Shown: one piece after another, positions 34,832 to 43,886 of the stretch
Position numbering within the stretch: the first letter of the stretch is position 1
How the letters are laid out: each line of letters starts with the position of its first letter
From: Pseudomonadota bacterium
GTDB taxonomy: Bacteria > Pseudomonadota > Alphaproteobacteria > Caulobacterales > Caulobacteraceae
Reading direction: 5' to 3'
NCBI GenBank assembly: GCA_021816155.1
Contig: JAKAZA010000012.1
Span: 1 to 45,242 of the forward strand
DNA: 45,242 nucleotides
Translations under genes and position numbers: made by a program
The notes under the pieces: model-generated
Seen by the model: the letters and a program-made list of their open reading frames with translations, nothing else
Databases searched by the model: none
What the model was told of the DNA's origin: nothing

Positions 34832-35989
34832 TCAGGCCCCGCGAACGCGGCGCCAGAGGGCCAGGAGCAGGCGCAGGAACTTCTTGTAGAACCTCCCCCG
34901 CAGCGGCTCCAGCAACGGATGCTGCAGCTGGCGCGCTCGGGCATCGGGGTCCTGCCCCGGCGAAAAGCTTTCGAAGGGCGCAAATGGAGCGACGCCCGGC
35001 GCCAGCATCGACCGGTCGTACACGACCGTGACGTCGGGGCGCACCGGCAACACCACCTCGCCACGCGTGACCGTGGCCGGGGCCCTGTTGAACCAGACCT
35101 CCGTCACGGCGGGATTGTGGATCGCCTCCTCAAGCCCCTGCTCGACGCCGTCCGGCGCATGGTTCGTGTAGGCGCCCCCGCTGCGGGTTTCCTGAGGCGT
35201 GCCGTAGAACTCCACTCTTCGGTAGCCCGGAGGCATGCTGGTGAACTCCTGCGTCTCTGTAGCGGCGAGGAGCGGGGGTCCGACGCCGTCGGCCGGCACC
35301 AGCACCGGCGTTCGCGGCAGGCTCCGGTCCAGCGGCCTCGACAATATCCGCCGGAGAACATCCGGATAGGCGACGGGCCACGGCTCGCCATTCGGCAATC
35401 GCGGGTCGCTGCGTCGGCTTTCCTCCTCCTCTTCAGGATCCTCGTCGGGTACGTCGTCCGGCGGCGGCTCCGCTTCGGCCTGGTCCAAGATCGGCGTAAG
35501 AAGCGCGGAGGGGCGGCCGGGTCTTGTCTCGCCGCCAGGGCTCGAGGCGTCGTGGGGGACGCGCGGCGGGCCGCCGCCGCTCGCAGCCTCGGCCGTCCAG
35601 CGGCCGTGCCAGTCGCGCAGCTGGGCGGGATTGTAATTGTACTTCGCCAGGAACGCGGCGACCCTGGCGACCCGACCTGCGGCGGCGGCGTCCGCCTCCG
35701 GCAACCCAAGGTGGAGCGCGGCGACCATCGCGCGAGGGAGGTCGCCGTCGTTGAACGCCTTGGCGGTCGTCTCGAGGCCACGGCAGAGGCGCGCAAGGTC
35801 GCCGACGTCGCCGTACGCAGCCATCATGAGCGCGGCGACCTCTGGCGAGGGTCTCGGCGCGAACCCCTTCGCCGTTCGGTCGAGCAAAGGGACTCCGCTG
35901 AGGCTCAGGCCATCCGGCCCGCATCTCAGTCCGGACGAGCGGGGCGCCTCGGCGAGGCGGATTCGACGAAGGAGCGCGACCAATTCCAA
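34832..35989 (-). CDS. Hypothetical protein with polymorphic-toxin-like architecture
   Basis: A 385-aa protein. Residues 40-118 form an Ala-rich helical region. The linker YNPAQLRDWHGRWT (119-132) is a motif I associate with alphaproteobacterial polymorphic-toxin and phage-head-type proteins. An acidic Pro-rich spacer (172-200) follows. The C-terminal domain has EVWFNRAPATVTRG (297-310), VRPDVTVVY (316-324) and FESFSPGQ (339-346), spaced like the D...E core of a PD-(D/E)XK-type nuclease-like toxin domain. The tail is strongly basic (GRFYKKFLRLLLALWRRVRGA spans 365-385). The TTG at 35989 has poor spacing to GGAG, so the start is uncertain. Recognition is from memory and is tentative. Confidence 0.65.
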   Translation of the reverse strand: MELVALLRRIRLAEAPRSSGLRCGPDGLSLSGVPLLDRTAKGFAPRPSPEVAALMMAAYGDVGDLARLCRGLETTAKAFNDGDLPRAMVAALHLGLPEADAAAAGRVARVAAFLAKYNYNPAQLRDWHGRWTAEAASGGGPPRVPHDASSPGGETRPGRPSALLTPILDQAEAEPPPDDVPDEDPEEEEESRRSDPRLPNGEPWPVAYPDVLRRILSRPLDRSLPRTPVLVPADGVGPPLLAATETQEFTSMPPGYRRVEFYGTPQETRSGGAYTNHAPDGVEQGLEEAIHNPAVTEVWFNRAPATVTRGEVVLPVRPDVTVVYDRSMLAPGVAPFAPFESFSPGQDPDARARQLQHPLLEPLRGRFYKKFLRLLLALWRRVRGA

Positions 35990-36193
35990 CTCCGTGAAAC
36001 AGGACGCACGACAAGAGTTCTGTTTTTGTTCGCTCCGTCAACCGGGAATTATCCCTTTGAGGCCGCGCGGGACGCGCTCACGGCGCCGCGCGGTGGTCGC
36101 TTCCCATTCCCGTCCAGGCGGCTAGGTTGTCGGCTGGGGCGAGCAAGGCGGCGAAGCGAACGGCGGCCAGCGCCCGTGGGGAGAGGCGAGGCG

Positions 36194-37645
36194 TTGAGCC
36201 AGTACATTCCGGAAGCCGATCTCGTCGCCGTGCCCGAGGCTGCGGACGTCGCGTCGGCCAGGCTGACCCGCGGGGCGATCAGCTGGGCGATCTTCGAAGG
36301 GGCCCGGGACCCCTACGTGATCCTGATCATCATCTACATCTTCATGCCCTACGTGGGCTCGGTGATGGTCGGCTGGCCGCATTCGGACCCCACCGCCGGC
36401 CAGGAAGTGATCTCGCAGTGGAGCCAGTATTCCGGCTGGGCGACCATGGCGACCGCTCCGTTCCTGGGCGCCTCGATCGACCAGCTCGGCCGGCGCAAAG
36501 GCTGGATGGCCCTGGCGGTGGCGCTGATGATCCCGCTGATGTTCGGGCTCTGGTGGGCCAAGCCCGACGGGTCGGGCCTGCCGGTGACGGCGGTGATGGC
36601 GATGACCATGCTCGTGGCGCTGCTCTTCAGCTACACCGAGGTGATCCACAACTCGCTGCTGGTGCGCGCGGCCGGCATGGGCGCGGCGCACAAGGCCTCG
36701 AGCCTTGCGCTCGCCCTCGGCAACGCCTTCGCCCTGGCGCTCTTCCTCTTCCTCGCCTGGGGCTTCATGCTGCCGGGCAAGACCGACTGGGCCTGGGTGC
36801 CCAAGGCGCCGCTGTTCGGGCTGAGCCAGGCCGCCCATGAGCCGGAGCGGCTGACCGGGCCGATGACGGCCGTGCTGCTGCTCTTCGGCGCCATCCCGAT
36901 CATGCTCTTCACGCCGGACGCGCCGCGGTCGAGCGTCGGCGTGGCCCGTGCGTTCGCCAATGGCGCCAAGGCGCTCTGGCGCATGGTCGTGACGGTGCGC
37001 GGGCATCGCGATGCGGCGATCTTCCTGGCGGCGCGCAGCTTCTACGTCGACGGCATGACCGCGGTGCTGACCTTCTTCGGCATCTACGCCACCGGCGTGA
37101 TGAAGTGGGGCGCGCTGGAGATGCTGGTGATCGGCATCGTCCTGACCGTGCTGGCGGTGGTCGGCGGCGTGCTCGCCCGCTTCTTCGACGGGTTCCTGGG
37201 GCCGCGCCGCGCCGTGCAGATGGAGATCCTGATGTCGCTGCTCGGCATCATCGCCCTGCTCGGCATGGCGCCCGACCGCATCCTGTTCTTCTGGCGTTGG
37301 AACGCGGCCGCCCACCCGCCGATGTGGAACGGCCCGTTCTTCCGCACGCTGCCGGAGTGGATCTTCGCGCTGATCGGCCTGTCCAACGCGCTCTTCATCA
37401 CGGCGCACTACGCGTCGAGCCGCACGCTGCTGACGCGCCTCGCGCCGCCCGACCAGACGGGGGCGTTCTTCGGCGCCTACGCGGTCTCCGGCACGGCTAC
37501 GGTCTGGCTCGCGCCGATGATGGTCAACATCGGCACCCATCTCTTCAAGAGCCAGCAGGGCGGCTTCGCCTCGATCACGGTGCTGCTGGCGATCGGCTTC
37601 GTGGGACTGTTGTTCCTGAAGCGCGGCAACCGCGACTTCGCCTGA
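36194..37645 (+). CDS. MFS transporter (UMF1/Atg22-like family)
   Basis: An inner-membrane permease of 483 aa with about twelve hydrophobic segments: YVILIIIYIFMPYVGSVMVG, GWMALAVALMIPLMFGLWW, AFALALFLFLAWGFMLPG and VLLAIGFVGLLFL among them. The MFS loop 2-3 signature appears as SIDQLGRRKGWMA. The start is TTG 36194 (GAGAGGCGAGGCG upstream), since the reading frame further 5' is non-coding antisense of the genes on the other strand. It stands before the amidohydrolase with 82 nt between, so it could import that enzyme's substrate (inference). Family placement in UMF1 is tentative. Confidence 0.8.
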   Translation: MSQYIPEADLVAVPEAADVASARLTRGAISWAIFEGARDPYVILIIIYIFMPYVGSVMVGWPHSDPTAGQEVISQWSQYSGWATMATAPFLGASIDQLGRRKGWMALAVALMIPLMFGLWWAKPDGSGLPVTAVMAMTMLVALLFSYTEVIHNSLLVRAAGMGAAHKASSLALALGNAFALALFLFLAWGFMLPGKTDWAWVPKAPLFGLSQAAHEPERLTGPMTAVLLLFGAIPIMLFTPDAPRSSVGVARAFANGAKALWRMVVTVRGHRDAAIFLAARSFYVDGMTAVLTFFGIYATGVMKWGALEMLVIGIVLTVLAVVGGVLARFFDGFLGPRRAVQMEILMSLLGIIALLGMAPDRILFFWRWNAAAHPPMWNGPFFRTLPEWIFALIGLSNALFITAHYASSRTLLTRLAPPDQTGAFFGAYAVSGTATVWLAPMMVNIGTHLFKSQQGGFASITVLLAIGFVGLLFLKRGNRDFA

Positions 37646-37657
37646 GAGGCGCCGCGC

Positions 37658-37677
37658 CAGACGCGCCTTGGCGTCTG
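37658..37677 (+). terminator. Hairpin between the MFS permease and amidohydrolase genes
   Basis: CAGACGC (37658-37664), loop GCCTTG, GCGTCTG (37671-37677) form a perfect 7-bp stem starting 12 nt after the permease stop. No T-run follows, so at most it weakens read-through into the amidohydrolase. Confidence 0.35.
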
Positions 37678-37727
37678 CATCCGCCAGGCGCACAATGGCC
37701 CGGACAACAACCCAAGGGAGACGCGCG

Positions 37728-39458
<1,731 letters not shown>

Positions 39459-39479
39459 CGATCGGCCCCGGCCGCCGCT

Positions 39480-40634
39480 CTATCCCAGCACGACCGGCAG
39501 CGAGCGGAAGCCGTAGAGCAGGCCCATGCCGAGCCGTTGGCCGCGCGCGGCGCCGCGCCCCAGGGTCGCGAAGCGGGCCACCAGCGCCTGCATGGCCGCG
39601 TTCGCCTCCAGCCGCGCCAGCGGCGCGCCGATGCAGGTGTGAACGCCCTGGCCGAAGGCGACGTGGCGGCCAACCTCGCGCGCCAGCTCGAAGCTCGACG
39701 GGCCGTCCCAGCGGCCGGGGTCGCGGTTCGCCGAGGCGAGGTAGACCATCACCATGTCGCCGGCGCGGATCGTGCGGCCACCGATCTCCACGTCCTCGGT
39801 CGCGCGGCGGATCACCATCTGGGCCGGCGAATCGATACGCAGCGATTCCTCGACGGCGCCCTCGATCAGCGACGGTTCGGCGCGCAGCCGCGCCCATTCG
39901 TCTGGCGAGTCGGCGAGGCGGTTCAGGAGGTTGCCTAGAAGGTTGGTGGTGGTCTCGTTGCCGGCCACCATCAGCAGGATGCAGAAGCCGACGATCTGGT
40001 CGTCGCTCAGCCTCTCGGCGGTGTCGCTGACGCGAGTCAGCGCGCTCACGAGGTCAGCGCCCGGCGCCGCGCGCCGCTCAGCCGCCAGCTCGGCGAAGTA
40101 GCCGCGCAGCTCCATCAGCGTCCCAATGCGCTCGGAGGCGAACGCGCCGGAGCTCTGGATGCCAAGAATGGCGTTGGACCAGCGGCGGAAGTCGGCCGTG
40201 CGCGCCGCCGGCACGCCCATCATGCCGGCGATCACCGCGACCGGCAGCGGCGAGGTCAGCCGCGCCACGATGTCCACCTCCTCGCCGCGGGGAACCGCAT
40301 CGGCGAGGTCGCCGGCCATCCGCTCGATGGCCGGCCGCATCCCCTCCATCGCCGCCGGCGTGAACGCCTTGGCGAGCAGGGCGCGCAGCACCGTGTGGCG
40401 CGGGGGGTCGTCGGTGAGCAGCGGGAACGGGACGCTCAGCCCGCCACCCTGCATGGCAGACGACGAAAAACGGCGGTGGTCGAGGAGGATGGCGCGCACG
40501 TCGTCGAAGCGGCTCGCCACCCACAGGCCCTCGGCGTTGCGGGCCAGCGGCGTCTCGGCGTGCAGCCGGGCGATGAAGGCGTCGCGGCCGAGCGCCGCGA
40601 ACCCGGCGCGCAGGTCGATCTCGCCATCAGCCAC
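39480..40634 (-). CDS. Cytochrome P450
   Basis: A 384-aa soluble bacterial P450. The I-helix oxygen-binding motif is AGNETTTN, the ExxR motif is EESLR, and the heme-ligand loop is HVAFGQGVHTCIGAPLARLE with Cys334. It needs an external ferredoxin and reductase; none is encoded in the window. The start GTG 40634 overlaps the end of the CoA-transferase gene by 8 nt, so it is the third gene of a coupled operon. The linkage to two CoA-transferases suggests hydroxylation within degradation of a CoA-activated hydrophobic acid (terpenoid, steroid or similar); this is inference. Confidence 0.93.
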   Translation of the reverse strand: MADGEIDLRAGFAALGRDAFIARLHAETPLARNAEGLWVASRFDDVRAILLDHRRFSSSAMQGGGLSVPFPLLTDDPPRHTVLRALLAKAFTPAAMEGMRPAIERMAGDLADAVPRGEEVDIVARLTSPLPVAVIAGMMGVPAARTADFRRWSNAILGIQSSGAFASERIGTLMELRGYFAELAAERRAAPGADLVSALTRVSDTAERLSDDQIVGFCILLMVAGNETTTNLLGNLLNRLADSPDEWARLRAEPSLIEGAVEESLRIDSPAQMVIRRATEDVEIGGRTIRAGDMVMVYLASANRDPGRWDGPSSFELAREVGRHVAFGQGVHTCIGAPLARLEANAAMQALVARFATLGRGAARGQRLGMGLLYGFRSLPVVLG

Positions 40635-41847
40635 CGACGATCTCCGCGTTGTGCTCTCCGAGCCTCGGGGCGCGGCGGGCGATGCGCCAGGGCGTGGCCG
40701 TGAGCCTGTAGGGCGCGCCGGGATAAATCACCTCGCGGCCCAGGTCGTCGTGCGCCACTGGCGTCTGGAAGCCTCGCGCCTTGAAGTGCGGGTCCTCGAA
40801 CGCCTCCTCGGGCGAGTAGATGACGCCGACCGGGATCGCCCGGCTCTGGCAGCCAACGAAGAAGTCGTAGGCGCTGACCGTGGCGGCGATCAGCGCCAGC
40901 GCCTCGCGGCCGGCGGAGAAGATGGCGGTGGCCTCGGCGTCAACGCCGAGGAGGTCGTAGGTGATCGGCCCGTCGCGGCTCGCGCCGAGCTCCAGGAAGA
41001 CGGTCTCGGGGAACGTCTCCTCCAGGGACAGCTCGCGCACCCAGCCCAGGATCGAGGCGTAGTCGCGGGGAAATCTGGGCGGCACGCCAGTGTTCACCCA
41101 GCGCCCGTCGGCGCACAGCATCTGCGTCTCCTGGGTCGGCGCGATCGCCGCATGGCGTCCTGTCTGGCGCTGCACCGTCTGGCCGGCGACGAGCCAGCTG
41201 TAGGTCGCGGCCTCGGTGGTGACGTTCGAGGCCTGGTGCATCGAGACGTCGACAAACTGCCCCTCGCCCGACCCGAGCCGCCAGAACAGCGCCGTAAGCG
41301 CCGACATGGCCGCGAAGTGGCAGGCCGTGTGGTAGCCCTGCCCGCCGCCGCCCCGCACCGGCGGCAACGTGTGGTCGTCGTAGCCGCAGCTCCACGGCGG
41401 ACCCGCGCCGGCGAGCAGCGTCAGGTCGGTAACCGGCGCGTCGGCGTTCGCACTGTTGCGGCCGTAGGGCGTCATCGAGACGAAGATAAGGTCGGGGCGG
41501 ACGGCCTTCAGGTCGTCGTAGTCAAGCCCCAGCCGCGCCAGGCGCCCTGCGGGCTCGGACTCGAGCAGCAGGTCGGCGCTGGCGACGAGCTTCCCGAAGC
41601 GCGCCCGGTCCGCCTCGTCTTCGAGGTCGAGCGTCACGCCGCGCTTGCTCGTGTGGTAGTGCCACCACCAGAGGCTCCGCTCCGGGCCCGGCGCATCCTC
41701 GGCGAACGGCGGATGGGCGCGGGCCGGGTCGCCGACCGGCGGCTCCACCAGGATCACGTCGGCGCCCATGTCGGCGAGCAGCTTGCCGGCGAACGCAATC
41801 CGCTCGTTCGCCAGCTCGACAACGCGGAAGCCGGTCAGCGCGGTCAT
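40627..41847 (-). CDS. CaiB/BaiF (class III) CoA-transferase family protein, catalytic Asp missing
   Basis: A 406-aa class III CoA-transferase-fold protein (FRVVELANERIAFAGKLLADMGAD at the N-terminus, SGEGQFVDVS in the middle, LGEHNAEI at the end). Ungapped alignment back from GEGQ with the partner encoded just upstream puts Y172 (GYHTACH) where the partner has D185 (MDHTGGY). The Asp that forms the acyl-anhydride intermediate is therefore absent. It may be the non-catalytic half of a heteromeric enzyme. Its ATG overlaps the partner's stop (ATGA), which favours equal synthesis of both. Confidence 0.88.
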   Translation of the reverse strand: MTALTGFRVVELANERIAFAGKLLADMGADVILVEPPVGDPARAHPPFAEDAPGPERSLWWWHYHTSKRGVTLDLEDEADRARFGKLVASADLLLESEPAGRLARLGLDYDDLKAVRPDLIFVSMTPYGRNSANADAPVTDLTLLAGAGPPWSCGYDDHTLPPVRGGGGQGYHTACHFAAMSALTALFWRLGSGEGQFVDVSMHQASNVTTEAATYSWLVAGQTVQRQTGRHAAIAPTQETQMLCADGRWVNTGVPPRFPRDYASILGWVRELSLEETFPETVFLELGASRDGPITYDLLGVDAEATAIFSAGREALALIAATVSAYDFFVGCQSRAIPVGVIYSPEEAFEDPHFKARGFQTPVAHDDLGREVIYPGAPYRLTATPWRIARRAPRLGEHNAEIVGG

Positions 41848-43100
41848 ATCACCCCCTCCTCGCGCAAGGCGGCGACCTCGGCCGGCCCAAGGCCAAGCAG
41901 GCGGCCGAAGACGCTCTCGTTGTGCTCACCGAGGCAAGGCGCGCCGCGCTCCATCCGCCACGGCGTCTTCGAGAGCCGCGCCGGATAGCCGTCGACGCGC
42001 ACCTCGCCGATGGCCGTGTGGGTGACCGTGGGCCACAGATCAGCCGTGTCCGGATCCTGGTCGATGCGCTCGGCAGGGGTCTGCACGGCTGAGCATGGCG
42101 CGCCAGCGCGGCGCAGCCGCCTCTCGACCTCGAACTTGTCCTGGCCGGCAGTCCAGGCCGCGATGTGCGCGTCGAGCCCGTCCTGGTCGGCGAGGCGCGC
42201 CTCCAGCGACGCGTAGCGTGGATCGCCGGTCCACAGCTCGCCGATCTCGGCCGAAAGCCGGCGCCAGTCGGCCTCGTCGCGGCAGGCGATGGCGACCCAG
42301 GCGTCGTCGCCGGCGCAGGGGTAGATCCCGTGCGGCGCCATCGCAGGCGACGTGTTGCGATTGGAGTGCGGCTGGCCCTCGCGGCGGCTCGGGCGGCCGT
42401 TGACCGTCCAGTCGAGCAACGCCGGCCCGTGCAGGGTGAGCGCCGCGTCGGTGCAGGCGAGGTCGACCCACTGGCCCTCCCCGGTGCGGCGACGGTGGAT
42501 CAGCGCCAGGAGGATCGCCATGGCCATATAGTAACCGCCGGTATGGTCCATGTAGGAGTAGCCCCAGCCGGCGGGCGGCTCGCCCGGCAGCCCGGAAGCG
42601 AAGGTGAGGCCTGAGACCGCCTGCACGATCGGGCCCCAGGTCTTGTAGGCCGCGTACGGGCCCTCCTGGCCAAAGCCGCAGTTCGACACGTAGACGATGT
42701 CGGGCCGGATCTCCTTCATCCGCGCATACCCAAAGCCGAGCCGATCGAGGACGCCGGCCGCGAAGTTCTCGGTCACGCAGTCGCACCGTGCGATCAGCTC
42801 GGCGAGCAACTCCCGGCCCCGCTCGGTGCGCAGGTTGAGCGTGATCCCCAACTTCTCGACGTTGTGGTTCTGGAAGCCGCCGCCGAACTCGATCCCCCGG
42901 CGCTCGTCCTTGAAGGGGCCGATCCCGCGCAGGATGTCCCAGCGGCCCTGCCGGACCGGATCCTCGATGCGGATGACCTCCGCGCCGAAAGCAGCCAGCC
43001 AGCGCGTGGCGCCAGCGCCGGCGAGCTGACCCGTGAAGTCGCAGACGCGCACGCCGGCCAGCGCGGAGGGCGGACGCGGAGCCTCGGCCTCGGAATTCAT
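41844..43100 (-). CDS. CaiB/BaiF (class III) CoA-transferase, catalytic subunit candidate
   Basis: A 418-aa class III CoA-transferase that moves CoA between carboxylic acids. The family features are clear: [30 protein letters not shown] spans 17-46, with GFGQEGPYA and GEGQWVDLA further on. The nucleophilic Asp is present as D185 in [10 protein letters not shown]. It is the first gene of the overlapping operon CoA-transferase, CoA-transferase, P450. Its ATG at 43100 faces the rpmH promoter region across a 195-nt gap. The natural substrate is unknown. Confidence 0.9.
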   Translation of the reverse strand: MNSEAEAPRPPSALAGVRVCDFTGQLAGAGATRWLAAFGAEVIRIEDPVRQGRWDILRGIGPFKDERRGIEFGGGFQNHNVEKLGITLNLRTERGRELLAELIARCDCVTENFAAGVLDRLGFGYARMKEIRPDIVYVSNCGFGQEGPYAAYKTWGPIVQAVSGLTFASGLPGEPPAGWGYSYMDHTGGYYMAMAILLALIHRRRTGEGQWVDLACTDAALTLHGPALLDWTVNGRPSRREGQPHSNRNTSPAMAPHGIYPCAGDDAWVAIACRDEADWRRLSAEIGELWTGDPRYASLEARLADQDGLDAHIAAWTAGQDKFEVERRLRRAGAPCSAVQTPAERIDQDPDTADLWPTVTHTAIGEVRVDGYPARLSKTPWRMERGAPCLGEHNESVFGRLLGLGPAEVAALREEGVI

Positions 43101-43227
43101 GGTTGTCGCGCCTCCCTGCGGTCGGCCAGCATAGGTCCCCCCGGGGCCTGGCCGTCACATGCTGACGCGGCGGCCAGCCTTCACGATCGCGGGAGCGCCG
43201 CCGCTCCCGGCCTCGCCGACCGCCACA

Positions 43228-43256
43228 TTGACAGCGCCGCCGCGTTCCCCTATTGC
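43228..43256 (+). promoter_or_regulatory. Sigma-70-type promoter of rpmH-rnpA-yidC
   Basis: TTGACA (43228-43233) and TATTGC (43251-43256) are separated by exactly 17 nt, about 40 nt upstream of the rpmH ATG. The -35 box is perfect and the -10 box is partial, as is common in alphaproteobacteria. A 7-bp hairpin (43190-43209) lies upstream and CTGGCCG/CGGCCAG arms lie at 43148-43177. I see no gene between 43101 and 43295. Confidence 0.7.
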
Positions 43257-43295
43257 CGCCCGCTCGTTTCGCGCCCGAGCTTTGGACGTTCACCC

Positions 43296-43430
43296 ATGAA
43301 GCGCACTTTTCAGCCCTCCCGTCTCGTGCGCAAGCGTCGCCATGGGTTCCGTTCGCGCATGGCGACCAAGAACGGGCGCAAGGTGATCGCTCGCCGGCGT
43401 CTGCGCGGCCGCAAGCGGCTCACGGCCTAA
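43296..43430 (+). CDS. rpmH: 50S ribosomal protein L34
   Basis: The 44-aa ribosomal protein bL34, highly basic, with the family start [18 protein letters not shown] and end [12 protein letters not shown]. It is part of the large ribosomal subunit. ATG 43296 is the only reasonable start. It is followed 27 nt later by rnpA, the near-universal bacterial order. Confidence 0.97.
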   Translation: MKRTFQPSRLVRKRRHGFRSRMATKNGRKVIARRRLRGRKRLTA

Positions 43431-43457
43431 GTCGCCATCTGATCGCGAGGTTTCGGC

Positions 43458-43886
43458 CTGACCGAAGCCGCCCTTTCCCTTGAACGGCTGAAGAGACGCG
43501 CAGATTTCCTGGCCGCGGCGAAGGGGCGCGCCTGCGCCAGAGGAGCTGTGCTCGTGCAGGCGGCGGATCGTCGGGACGGCGTTGCGCTGATCCGCGTGGG
43601 GTTCACGGCGACGCGACGCGTTGGCGGCGCCGTCGTGCGCAATCGCGCCAAGCGGCGCCTGCGCGAGGCCGCACGCCAACTGCTGCCACAGCTCGCCAGG
43701 CCGGGCTGCGACTACGTGCTCATCGCCCGCGGCGGGACCGTGTCGCGTCCCTGGCCCCGTCTCCTTGACGACGTGAAAAGCGCGCTGATAAGGCTCGCCG
43801 CCGATCTCGGCGCCCCGGCCGCCGCGCCGCCGGACCCCCCGTCCCCAGGACCCACCCCCGCGCCCGAGCGTCGCCCGCCCGCATGA
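43458..43886 (+). CDS. rnpA: Ribonuclease P protein component, apparent CTG start
   Basis: The protein subunit of RNase P, which with the RNA subunit trims tRNA 5' leaders. The RNR motif is VVRNRAKRRLREAAR. From CTG 43458 the protein has 142 aa and begins TEAALSLERLKRRADF, the expected N-terminal helix. CTG is preceded by GAGG with 7-nt spacing. An in-frame TGA at 43440 and the lack of any ATG, GTG or TTG before the conserved helix leave no standard start; the next one (43548) would remove 30 residues. The C-terminus carries a Pro-rich tail. The stop overlaps yidC (ATGA). Confidence 0.9.
   Translation: MTEAALSLERLKRRADFLAAAKGRACARGAVLVQAADRRDGVALIRVGFTATRRVGGAVVRNRAKRRLREAARQLLPQLARPGCDYVLIARGGTVSRPWPRLLDDVKSALIRLAADLGAPAAAPPDPPSPGPTPAPERRPPA

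Noticed and set aside
34160..36193. The 5' two-thirds of a 1161-codon frame ending in the MFS transporter
   Set aside because: Only the part from TTG 36194 has transporter sequence; the rest is antisense to two real minus-strand genes.
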